From the NCBI GenBank assembly GCA_009731375.1, contig BJOX01000077.1, positions 58,800-87,247 on the forward strand: a stretch of 28,448 bases of DNA. The letters run 5' to 3'. The position numbers and the translations under genes were made by a program. The notes beneath the pieces were generated by a model that was given only the letters and a program-made list of their open reading frames with translations, did no database searches and had not been told where the DNA came from. Positions within the stretch are counted from its first letter, which is position 1. Each line of letters starts with the position of its first letter. The stretch comes from Paulinella micropora (taxonomy: Eukaryota > Cercozoa > Imbricatea > Euglyphida). This document shows, piece by piece, positions 19,604 through 28,448 of the stretch.

Positions 19604-20506
19604 TTACAAGTTCGTCATATCTCTATCCTTATTTAATCGTAATATAGTAGAGAAATTCTTTCTAAACTGGGTTGTTCTATCACTAGCAGTATTGTTAATT
19701 GCTAGAAACGAATAAAACTCTGCTGTAGCATATTTAACCATATTGTAAAATTCTTTTTTAGTGAGAAAAGGGCTCTCATATTCATCTGCTAGTCTGTCAA
19801 GTTCGCTTCTCCTTACTCCATTAAAAATAATCATCCAATGACAATTGATTCTTATTCTTCGTGGAAGTTGTGTATAACTCTGAGTTGCTACCCATTCTGA
19901 CACTTTAGCATGTGTTGAAGCGAAAAACAACTCAGTAAGCACTTCCGATTTGAGAAAAGTTTTACTCTGTGCTATGTCATCTAATAACAATAATATTTTT
20001 GGTGCTTTCTTAAATCCTTTAGTTTTAATCAGTTCTTTTTGTTTAGTTAATATTTCTCTCATTAATTCAGGCTTATCCTCTTTGATTATGTCTTCTTTTT
20101 TTAACTTGAGAGTGTCTTCTAAAATAGGGCACGGACTTAAGCAAAAGACGACTATTCTATCATAAAATCCTTTCAACATGTTCTTTTTGGCGAGTAGATT
20201 ACAAATCATAACTGATTTACCTCCACCAGTGCTTGCACATATAACCATAGTCCCAATTGCTGGTAATATTCCTTCCTTTTGAATAGGAAGCAATTCAACA
20301 CCGTCTCTTTGTGTTTTAATTGGTTGTATTTCCAAGTCATTCTTAAATTTGGGCGGTTTTTTGCTATCTAACTCTGTTATTACTGGCCTGTCAACAGTAA
20401 ATTCCTCGTGTGCTTTTTCTATGTTGGTTTTCTCCAGATTCTGCTTCAAAAGTGTTTTTCGTGGCAATTTGTTGGCTATTAATCCTTTATGTATAGATCT
20501 AGGCAT
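19604..20506 (-). CDS. A32-like genome-packaging ATPase (FtsK-HerA superfamily)
   Basis: This motor drives viral DNA into preformed capsids. Walker A is CASTGGGKSVMICNLL (about residues 90-105) and Walker B is KILLLLDDIAQS (about residues 168-179). Downstream, WVATQSYTQLPRRIR and HWMIIFNG match the sensor region of the A32 family, with the Gln after Walker B. Length 300 is normal for PLVs and virophages. The frame is complete from ATG to stop, with an Arg/Lys-rich start. It lies 11 bases downstream of the large virion protein gene, in the same orientation as the capsid genes, so it is probably cotranscribed or at least expressed late. Confidence 0.87.
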   Translation of the reverse strand: MPRSIHKGLIANKLPRKTLLKQNLEKTNIEKAHEEFTVDRPVITELDSKKPPKFKNDLEIQPIKTQRDGVELLPIQKEGILPAIGTMVICASTGGGKSVMICNLLAKKNMLKGFYDRIVVFCLSPCPILEDTLKLKKEDIIKEDKPELMREILTKQKELIKTKGFKKAPKILLLLDDIAQSKTFLKSEVLTELFFASTHAKVSEWVATQSYTQLPRRIRINCHWMIIFNGVRRSELDRLADEYESPFLTKKEFYNMVKYATAEFYSFLAINNTASDRTTQFRKNFSTILRLNKDRDMTNL

Positions 20507-20517
20507 GTCTTACTATA

Positions 20518-23276
20518 TTATGGGTTTTGAAAATAGTTTGGATTATATCTATAATTATCATATTCAGCACCAAAGGGTTGGGGTGGTGAAGCATAATTAT
20601 AGAAATAAGGAGAGTAAGGACTACCAAAAGCATAATTACTTGGAGGATTGACAAGCGGTTTAAAGTCCTTCCTCTCTGGACGAGTTTGAACTTGTCGCGG
20701 AATTTCAGCAGGAAAGTTTCTAGTCAATTTTCCTTTCATTTTTGGAAACTCTCTTTTTTCACTCATTCTGGTCTGAATGACTGCTCTATTGTATTTATTC
20801 AACATAAAGTGATTATTTGTGTTGCTATAAAGTGTGTTGTTTAGTGCTTCAAAATCATTCTTGGTCTCTAGCATACGATCTCGTCTTTGTTCATTACCTT
20901 TAATGAGTGGGTTTGTCTGCGAAGTGCCGATACCTCCATTTTGGTCGCTTGGCATTAGAAAACGAATAAGTGCTAATAAGTCTTCTCTTTCATCAACAGG
21001 AGGTTTCCCCATAATCTTATCAACCAATTGGTCAATACTTCTCATACTATCAACCATTTGGGCATTAGTTGTCGTGTTATCTGGGTCTTCTTTTACATTA
21101 TTATGTGGTGGTTGAACGGGTTCCTCTACGAATGCTGGTGTTAGTTGAGGTTTTGGTTCAGGGGTTGGCTCAGGCATTGGGTTTGGTTCAGGCTTTGGTT
21201 CAGGAGCAGGTGTTAGAGCTTTAGGTGTAGCCTTTTCAAATTCAGAATCCTTCAATTCTAAATCCTCCAATTGCTTCATTTGTTCTGGTGTCAATTTACC
21301 CCTCACTTCTTCATAAATTCTCTTATCTAATACATCATCTACCTCTGCTATATCTGACTTACTAGCCCCTTTGTTTAATGCTTGTCTTATGGCCTTTTCC
21401 CATCCACTAATAGGATCGTCATAATCTGACAATTTCAAAGATATTTTCTTTCCAGTTTTATTTTTTAGCAAATTAACGAAACCTTTCAGGTGCTTTACTT
21501 GGGCAGTTTTATCTTGGAGTATATCCAAGTTATTACCAAGTCCGATTGAATCCATAGGTGCTACTACCATTTCTGTTTGATTTAGTGTGGGCTTAACCTC
21601 AACAATTATTTCCTTCTCTATATCTGCTGAAGTATTTTTTTTATTCATTGTATTTATTTTTTCTATAAAATTATTAATTGTAGTTTCATTTGCTGGTGTG
21701 ATAAGAGAATATCCTTTCACACCATCCGCTTTTTCTTGCGACTTTACCATTTGATTAAACGAATTTACCAATTTTTCATATGGTTTGCTAAATGTAGCAG
21801 GATCGGTTATTTTATTTACTTTAAATGTCGCATCCTTGTCAAAACCGCCTACATTATTCATGACACCAATCATAGAATTCAATGTTTGATCTACATTGTA
21901 TATAAAAGCATCGTATTTCGCATCTGGAGGTGTTAATTTAATAGTTTTCCAGAATTTCATAGCATCTAAGTATGACACTCCACTACGAGCCCGCCCCTGT
22001 GCTTGTAATGCCATTTTAGATACATCTGCTTTTGAAAGCATTGAATTGTAATTGTCAGAAATAGTTTTAGCAACTTCTTCACTCGCCAATCCATTACTTG
22101 TTAAATACTCTGTTATAATAGTAATTCTTTCAAATTATCGTTGGTCGGCGAAGTTTTGGACATTTTTATCACCAGTAGCATACAATAGATCATGCTCAAA
22201 AGCAATCAAATCAAGAGTGTCTGCTGGTAAAATATAAGGAAACTTACCACGAGTCCTATCTTCTAATTGGAGGCGACTTTCTACTCGTGTAGCTGGGCCA
22301 TTATAATTACTTCCATCGGTATGAAATCGTTCTTCTTCCAATTTAATAACAGCATCTGGTTGAGCAGTCCATATTTTATATGTGTGCTTTAGAAATTCCC
22401 AAAAAGCAACCGCACCCGCAGTTTCAACACCTCTTTTAAATGTATTCCATGCGAACAATGTTGATGCTTGTGTACCTACTCTTCTTAACATATCCCAAAG
22501 CATATAATCGCCAATTCTTTGTGGTCCCACCGCCATTAAACGAGGGTTAGGTGGAGGTAACCCTGCTGGTGCTTCATTTCTTGCTAATGCTTCTAATGCC
22601 CTTCTGAAAGATTCCGCACCGGTCTTCCCATCACCGCGACTGTCATAGCACGGATTTGAGGATGATTAGCAGTAATAGTTAATAAGCGACTCCAAAACAA
22701 TTTGCTCAAACCATAACGGCCCGCCCTTGCAGCGGTATCCAGTATTCTACTTAATCTAGGACTCATAATTATATCTTGAATACTTTTAATAATTGCTTCT
22801 ACAAGTCTTGCCGTATCTCTCTGATTACCTGTTAATCTTGGTATAAGTGTTTTGTGTTCCTCCGCTATCTTTGCTTCAATCAAAGCATTCTCTGGGTTTT
22901 TCTGTTCATATTCTAATCTGTTTTGTTCCCATTCTTTTAAGTCCCGTGCCTGCCATTGTTTCTTTTCCCTCTTCGCTACTACTTTTATTTCATTTCTACC
23001 TTTTTCCAATAAATGTGTTAGCCCCTTACGAGTAAGTTTAACAAGTGTTTTTTTTTCTTTTTCGGTATATCCCCAAAGGTTCGTTAATCGCTCTATATCT
23101 CTATTCATTTGTTCAATATCTCTATTCATAAACTCAATATTCCACCTATCAATACCACTTGCTTCAATGGCGAGTCTATTGACTTGTTCTTCTATGGAAG
23201 CACTACCATATTTTGCTTCAAATTCTTCAATGTCCATTTCAACTCTGAGATGTTCCTTTAATTCATTCAAATTCAT
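20518..23276 (-). pseudogene. Large minor virion protein with possible phospholipase A2-like domain; broken twice
   Basis: Three collinear pieces look like one gene of about 919 codons: 23276-22593, 22536-22135 and 22089-20518. The first two join by one missing base near 22627; sequence between them codes without stops in the second piece's frame. The second and third are in the same frame, separated only by TAA at 22135-22137, with coding-like sequence directly after it. Layout: an N-terminal charged coiled coil with repeated NRDIEQMNRDIERL; a middle region with PQRIGDYMLWDML; a candidate PLA2-like site with NYNGP upstream, then FEHDLLY and FADQ, like the HDxxY...AD of parvoviral VP1 PLA2; a long helical part; a Pro/Glu-rich linker around 21110-21220; and a Tyr/Pro/Asn-rich C-terminus. 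Capsid-borne PLA2 domains help parvoviruses leave endosomes; that role here is only inference. Confidence 0.6.
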
Positions 23277-23489
23277 ATTGTAGTATTTTTTGGTTCAATG
23301 CTTTAATCTTGTCTTTTAATTTTTCTATCGTTGGATCATCGTCTGCTTCTTCGTTTGTTAGAGCATCTAATATTCTATCTGCCCTCTTTAATTCATTGGC
23401 CTTTGCCGTAATAAATTCTTTGGACTGACCCTTATGTTCTCTTCTGGCTTGATTGTAATACTCAATCCATTTTTTTCTTGAAACGACAT
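23263..23489 (-). CDS. Small coiled-coil viral protein, frameshifted in an A7 run
   Basis: From ATG at 23489 the frame is lost within eight codons, at the seven-T run 23470-23476 (seven As on the coding strand). With one base missing there, the next frame is open to TGA at 23263-23265, about 75 residues in all, rich in Lys, Glu and Ala (for example KANELKRADRILDAL and KLKDKIKAL) and clearly helical. The stop overlaps the start of the large virion protein gene (23276) by 14 bases, a typical viral overlap. It faces the divergent gene at 23514. Function unknown. Confidence 0.5.
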
Positions 23490-23513
23490 TTTTTATATAT
23501 GCTATTATATAGG

Positions 23514-23735
23514 ATGGAAAATAAAAAGGAAAAAAGCAAAGACGACCAACAACTGGAGGAACTAGAACAGCTTGGAAAGGAAATTGACCAAATCCGCATC
23601 ACTCAGAACTTAGTGAATAGAAACCCTAACATTTTCAGAAAACCTCAAAATATCCTTTACCGCTTACCGCTATCAGATAAGCAACGAGAGACGATTTATA
23701 ATAATATAATTAAAGAGGAAGGTAAAGCTGGTTAA
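23514..23735 (+). CDS. Small acidic/basic helical protein, 73 residues
   Basis: I choose the ATG at 23514 (MENKKEKSKDDQQLEELEQL) rather than an upstream in-frame ATG at 23478, because the upstream codons overlap the start of the divergent gene and look non-coding. The N-terminal half is a charged helix, the rest contains NRNPNIFRKPQNILYRLPLS. No domain is recognised. The stop is followed four bases later by the start of the next gene on the same strand, suggesting a two-gene unit. Confidence 0.5.
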   Translation: MENKKEKSKDDQQLEELEQLGKEIDQIRITQNLVNRNPNIFRKPQNILYRLPLSDKQRETIYNNIIKEEGKAG

Positions 23736-23739
23736 ATAT

Positions 23740-23997
23740 ATGTTATTGATATTGCTATTCGTGTGCTCTGTGTTAGGTCGGACTGCCTGCGACTTTTATA
23801 TCCTAAATCGGGAATTCAGTAAGAAAAAAGAAAATTGTATTTATTGTATTCAATCGGGTCTGAATACTTCGTTTCCGTGTGTGTATATTAACAACGGAAA
23901 TAATGATTGTCGTTCTATTTACGATAGTATTAAGTTATTTTGTAATAGCGACAATTCTTGGTATAAAGTATTATTAAACGAATGTAATGATATTTAA
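23740..23997 (+). CDS. Small secreted or membrane-anchored Cys-rich protein
   Basis: 85 residues. MLLILLFVCSVLGRTAC is a good signal peptide: short start, hydrophobic core, small residues at a cleavage site near residues 13-17. The mature part has seven Cys (CIYC pair, then single Cys in FPCVY, DCRS, LFCNS and NEC), suggesting disulphides and thus an extracellular or virion-surface location. It does not match a family I know. It follows the 23514 gene by four bases and ends near a hairpin at 24010-24029. Confidence 0.55.
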   Translation: MLLILLFVCSVLGRTACDFYILNREFSKKKENCIYCIQSGLNTSFPCVYINNGNNDCRSIYDSIKLFCNSDNSWYKVLLNECNDI

Positions 23998-24009
23998 TTC
24001 AACATTTTT

Positions 24010-24029
24010 GTTTTTGATAAATCAAAAAC
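24010..24029. terminator. Hairpin between convergent genes
   Basis: GTTTTTGAT and ATCAAAAAC pair around AA. The site lies 13 bases after the stop of the plus-strand secreted protein gene (23997) and overlaps the end of the minus-strand zinc-ribbon gene (stop 24022-24024). Its position at two convergent 3' ends fits transcript termination or 3' processing in both directions. Confidence 0.5.
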
Positions 24030-24249
24030 GAAGATACTCCATCCATGGTTCAGAATGAGTAATTGGCTCTGGTTTATTCTCTGATGTTGTACACAGCAAA
24101 CAATATTTCTGTTTATTCATATGGATACATATTTCATTATTAACATTCTTTTTTTTACGACAGAAATCACATTATTTACACATTTTTCATTTTTTACCTA
24201 TAAAACATATGGGAGGATAGAAGATTTTACATGACACACAATACTTCAT
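24022..24249 (-). pseudogene. Small zinc-ribbon protein with two in-frame stops
   Basis: One frame from ATG 24249 to TGA 24022-24024 codes 75 positions, interrupted by TGA at 24187-24189 and TAA at 24172-24174. Everything around the stops reads as a zinc-binding protein: CVSC near the start, a C..CDFC cluster just around the TAA, then NEICIHMNKQKYCLLC and a C-terminal SEPWMEYLRF. Eight or more Cys in CxxC pairs on both sides of the stops make chance unlikely. Such proteins may bind DNA or act in transcription. Its leader contains the 24-nt palindrome at 24254. The reading is inferred from composition, not from a recognised family. Confidence 0.5.
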
Positions 24250-24253
24250 TGTT

Positions 24254-24277
24254 TTTGTTTTCAATATTGAAAACAAA
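24254..24277. promoter_or_regulatory. 24-nt perfect palindrome upstream of the zinc-ribbon gene
   Basis: TTTGTTTTCAAT is followed directly by its reverse complement ATTGAAAACAAA. It starts five bases before the ATG (24249) of the minus-strand gene and about 35 bases after the end of the 24313 gene, so it could act as the terminator of one or the operator of the other. Confidence 0.5.
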
Positions 24278-24312
24278 GATATATTATACAATCAGTTTAT
24301 ATTGTTTTTAAT

Positions 24313-24665
24313 TTACCTTTTACTACCCGAGCTTGGTGAAGGAAGGCAAATACCAATCAATAGTGTTAACATTCCGACATATGTGTTAGCAACCTCGCAT
24401 GGAATATCTTTTTCTGAAAGCCTCACGATACAAAGCGTTATAATGGAGATAATGATAGCCATTTGAAATAAGTATTTAATGAGCCTGCTATCGGTTGTTC
24501 TATTTTTTATACAACAGCACGACCAGTTATCTTCCAATTCGTGCTCAACTTTTTTTTTTCTTCATTCTTCAACGAAATATCCAAAACACTGCTCTTTAAT
24601 TCGGGTGTGAGTTCTCCTTCTGTCATATCGATGAGTGGAGGTGGTGGGTGTAATCTAGGGGGCAT
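24313..24665 (-). CDS. Small two-TM membrane protein, frameshifted in an A10 run
   Basis: The C-terminal 74 residues carry CCCIKNRTT, a hydrophobic segment (YLFQMAIIISIITLCIV), a short loop with a Cys, and a second segment ending in LIGICLPSPS. The second segment with its LPSP end resembles small membrane proteins I know from PLVs and large DNA viruses. Upstream, another frame starts at ATG 24665 (MPPRLHPPPPLIDMTEGEL) and joins the first by one missing base in the ten-T run at 24550-24559. The ATG lies inside the last codons of the fibre gene (11-base overlap). A role in an inner virion membrane is possible but unproven. Confidence 0.6.
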
Positions 24666-27600
24666 TATTTGGATATAAAACCGCTCTTATTTCTGCTAGT
24701 TGATTGGCTTGGTCTTGTAGTATATTCATAAGATTTTTATTTTCTTTTTCTAAATTATCTACTTTTTCATTTACATGTTGAAAAGCACTTACAAGAATTG
24801 GTATAAAACTTGTATATTCTATTCCTTCTATGTTTTCATCGTCGCCTATTTTCATACCCGTAGTCTCAACAAACTCTGGAAATATTTTTTTAACTTCATC
24901 AGCAATAAAACCGCAATTCTTTTTTTCTTTCTTCTCATCTGTTTTCCAGTCATACGAGCAACAATTTAATTTCATTAATTTCTTACAACAATCCCCGCAT
25001 TCTAATGTCTTAATATCTGCTTTTAATCTCCTATCTGACGAATAGCCCCATCCACCTCCAACGGCCATATAATTGTAACCTCCAGAAGGTTCGCCGTTTG
25101 TATTTGAAGTATAAAGTTGTGAGCCACTATGACTGATAAACCCCCGATTACTAGCATTATTACCCGACCTTATTAAAATCATTGGTTCGTTTGGAAATCC
25201 TGACCTTGGCATACCTATTTGGACAGAAGTTGAAGCACCAGCCGAAGTTACATAAAGTCCGCCTGAATTCATCTGTGCCCTCCAAGTTGCCCCTGCTGTT
25301 TGAAAGTGTATGTCGCCATACTCTCTAATAAACATCTGATTAGCAGTTCTTTGACAGAATACTCCGTGGTTATCGTCCGACCATCTTATCCCGCATGTAG
25401 TCGTTGAGCCATCCGAAAAGTAAAGTTGAGAGGCTGAATTAGACATTGTAATACTTTGAGCAGAAGAAATACCAGCATTTGCGGTTATCACTCCGCTTGC
25501 CGTTGCCGTTGTTGTGCTTATTCCAGCATTCGCCGTTAATAGTCCAGCAGTGTTTATATTAATCGCCTCACTCATTGCCACACTTCCTCCCACCGCTACT
25601 CCCGATTTGTATAAAAAACTTAGTTTATCTGTAATTTTGTATATTTGAAAGTTTGATCCAGGGTCGCTTGATTTCCAGCCAGCTCCGTCGTAATAACAAT
25701 CAAAACTTAAAGCAATATTGTCTTGTCCCCAGTTTAATTGTTGAAATACTGGATAAACGGATGTATTTACAAAGGCTTGAATGTGCGGTCCATTCAAATT
25801 GTTGTTTGTTCCATATAATTCTAAACCTCCCGTCGCACCCGTTCCTTTTGTGGTTCTACCTACTATACACGGCACACCTAATGAAGTCGCTAAGATACCG
25901 CTGAATTCTTTTGTTCCTGACATTGTTTGATTTCCTGTTAATTTCACAAGTTGGCCGTCCGTTGAAGCCGACGGAGTGGCTAAATTTGATAAAATCTGAC
26001 TTTTCATATCAACTCCCGCATTTGCCGTTATCAATCCACTGGCTGTTAATGTTGTTCCTGTTAAACTTCCGCTAGCTGTTATCAATCCGCTAGCCGTTAT
26101 GGCTCCGCTTGTTGTTATTGAATAGCCTGTCATATTTCTAACATTCGTAAGGTCGTAATTAAATGTTTCATAATCAAAATACAAACTGGCTATACGGGGT
26201 TGGCTCCTAAATGATGTTCCTCCGCTTCCAGTCTTATTTACTATAAAAATAACATATCTCGCAGTAGCATTTGAAGCTGGTGAATATGTCTTCGTTGATT
26301 GACTTGCCCAAGCCTCGCCACTCCTGCTATCCCATAGAGTATATGTTATATTGTCGCTACTCGTTCCCACATACCATATAGACGGGGTAGTTTCAATGAA
26401 GTTAGCTGACGACGACCGTACATAATATGTTTTTATCCTATATATCGCCCCTAAATCTATTTTTATATATTCGCCTGTGTATGGAGTGCCTCCCCATGTG
26501 TTCGTTGTTGCTGGTGTTCTTGTATATACTCCCGTTGTGTCGTTGTAATATATGGCTGTCGTCCAATAGTCGTTTTGACTAGCATTAAAAGCATAATAAG
26601 CGGGGTTGTATTCATCAGAAGCAGAAGCAATGAAACCGCCTGAATTGTTGCTAGTCATTGCCTGTGGTGCTGTGTATAGAGTAAAAGCAGAAGCCCCATA
26701 TTTTACATCGCCCGTCATTGTTCCACCAGATAAAGCAAGAAAAGCAAGAGATCCCGTTGAATTTACCCAGTTCGTGCCGTTGTATGTTAATAATTGACCA
26801 TTCGCGGGGGTTGTAATAATAACATCGCTGTGTGTATCTATTGACCCATCCGCCGACACTTTGGCCTTATTCACATCGTGCTCACTAAATAGAGTAGATA
26901 CTACCCGCCCATTTAATGAGCCTGTATTCGTTATATTTTGACTATTCATATTTAAGCCTCCATTCGCTATTATTGATTTTGTCGCCGTAATTGCTGTGTT
27001 ATTGACCCTTAATAATTCGTTTGACCCTCCATAATAAAATACGTGGCTATCTGTTGAAGCATTAACATTATAAATCAATGTTTGACTAGCAACACCAAAA
27101 CCGAGAAAAGCGGTTGTAGAAGTCACATCGCCGTCCCATAAGACTAACTTATTATTCAAAAGATCATTTTTATTAATAAACACACTTTTTCCAGCACCTA
27201 CGATGACATTATCGCTCGTTGTCAAAGTGGTTGTAGATACTCCCGCATTTGCCGTTATTAATCCGCTGGCCGTTATTGCCTTTGTTGTTAATAAGCCCGA
27301 TGTGCTATTGATTTCCATCGCGGTATTAAATGTTATGTTATTTCCTACGGCTACTCCCGAAGCATACTGAAAAACAAGATTAGTACCTTTTGCTATCATA
27401 AAATTTGAAGTAGCAAAACTTGACTTATCGTTAGATGCTCCGTCCCAATAACAATCAAATTTCAATGCTACATTGCTGTGTCCATTGCTGATTAATTGGA
27501 AAACTGGATAAGTAGGGTCGGCAGTCGTAAATGTTTGTATGTGTGGTCCTGCTACACCTGATGTCCCGTATAACTCTAATCCTCCCGTGTTGTCGCTAAT

Positions 27601-28448
27601 CCTCTTGTTGTTCCCATAATTAATGGTTTATCTTGTGAGAGTGTTAATTTATCACCAAATGTTTTCGTTCCTGCTATGGTTTGGTCGCCTGTTAGTTTAA
27701 CGACTGCTGTATCAAGGGCGGAAACATCAATCCTATCAACATTACCGACATTTGTAATTGCAAATCCCCCCATATTTAAGCCTGCCGTCATATTTGCTGT
27801 CCCGTCTAATCGTAAAAAAGGCGGTGCCACATTTCGCCATTGTCCTGTGCTATAAATTAGCAATTGATTGTCTGCGGGTATTGTTATTAGGCAGTCACTC
27901 AAAGCATCTATTGATTTCGTCGCGATTCTCGTGTCAAAGTCCGTATTTGCTCTTGCCGTGGTATAGTATAAGTTAGTGCCCTCTGCTAAATTGGTTGTGC
28001 TTTTGGTCGCCAGTCTTGTATCAAAATCTGTATTTGCTCTTGCTGTTGTATAGTATAAATTGGTGCCTTGTTTTAAGTCTGCGGTTGTTTTTAATAAAAG
28101 CCTAGCATCAAACCTACCATCAGTATAATATAGATTAGTGCCCTCTTTTAAGTCAGAGGTTGATTTGTTAGACAATCTTGTATCAAATCGTCCATCAGTA
28201 TAATAAAGATTAGTTCCTTCTTTTATGTCAGTTGTTGATTTAGTCGCTAGCCGTGTGTCAAAAGCATCATCAAATATATCGGTTGTTATGATTGAAGAAA
28301 CCAATATCGTGTTTAGCAAATTTACTCCTGTTATATTCAAATACCCGCCCATATTAATGTTGCCGAATTCATCAACATTTATCGGAAAGGTTTTATTTAC
28401 CCAGTTTATTGAATTATATGTTAGATAACTATTCATCGCTATTGGTGC
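24655..28448 (-). CDS. Giant modular fibre with discoidin-like domain and C-terminal S74 chaperone; 5' end outside the window
   Basis: A trimeric host-attachment fibre is the likely role. The C-terminus (about 25050-24700) is an S74 intramolecular chaperone: SSDRRLKADI has Ser and Lys five apart, as in the endosialidase self-cleavage dyad, then YDW, CGFIADEVKKIFPEFVE and YTSFIPILVSAFQ, followed by a coiled coil. The middle (about 26700-26160) is a galactose-binding or F5/8-type-C-like domain (IKIDLGAIYRIKTYYVRSSS, then ARYVIFIV). Around it are many ASGLITANAG repeats and two copies of a GGLELYG...FDCY(W/Y)DGA module. The N-terminal part has at least four EGTNLYYT repeats, as in phage tail fibres. 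A one-base shift near 27600 breaks the frame; coding resumes at once. Sequence before ATG 28436 stays open to the edge and continues the repeat pattern, so the gene starts further right. Confidence 0.8.

Noticed and set aside
13286-24189. Reassigned genetic code with TAA read as Gln
   Set aside because: Most intact viral genes (ATPase, capsid, 14630 gene) end in TAA at sensible places, and a TGA stop also interrupts one gene; nonsense mutation or error is simpler.

Overview
The window joins two unlike kinds of DNA. Positions 1-10561 look like the nuclear genome of a eukaryote that is extremely rich in simple repeats: long runs of GA, TA, CCTT, GATA, ATGT, CAA/CAG, GTT, CTT and TTA, a tandem 493-bp repeat, and a tRNA-derived SINE. 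Within this lies an interrupted gene on the + strand. Eleven exons (1965-6800, all GT-AG, all phases compatible) spell the catalytic domain of an M28-family zinc aminopeptidase, and its introns are built largely from microsatellites. I cannot name the host; the spliceosomal introns and SINE show a eukaryote, but nothing fixes the lineage.

From 10562 to the right edge the DNA becomes AT-rich, compact and gene-dense on both strands, with genes abutting or overlapping by a few bases. This is a virus-like element of the Polinton-like virus (PLV)/virophage type. It has a double-jelly-roll major capsid protein (17044-18470), a penton-like minor capsid protein (16148-16979), an A32-like packaging ATPase (19604-20506), a large minor virion protein with a possible phospholipase A2-like site (20518-23276), and another virion-surface protein (14630-15862). 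It also carries a very long modular fibre with a discoidin-like domain and a C-terminal S74 self-cleaving chaperone (24655 to past the edge). On the left arm is a tyrosine recombinase that resembles telomere resolvases (12992-14326). Small proteins (zinc-ribbon, two-TM, secreted Cys-rich, coiled-coil) fill the rest. No polymerase, helicase or retroviral integrase is visible; they may lie beyond the right edge.

The element begins exactly at a 435-nt imperfect inverted repeat (arms 10562-10760 and 10806-10996, 45-nt loop). A resolvase gene 2 kb from a large terminal palindrome suggests a linear genome with covalently closed hairpin ends, now integrated or joined to host DNA. Intergenic spaces also hold short perfect palindromes and a GTCCAACC repeat cluster that could act in replication, promotion or termination.

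Many viral genes are broken. I count about eight single-base frameshifts, mostly in homopolymers, and four in-frame stops, plus a probable lost start codon. The mix suggests an endogenous decaying copy, sequencing error in homopolymers, or both. Ten-N placeholders at 7953, 16760 and 17017 have overlapping or matching flanks and are not real gaps of that size. Broken genes are described by position only; no repaired sequence is given.
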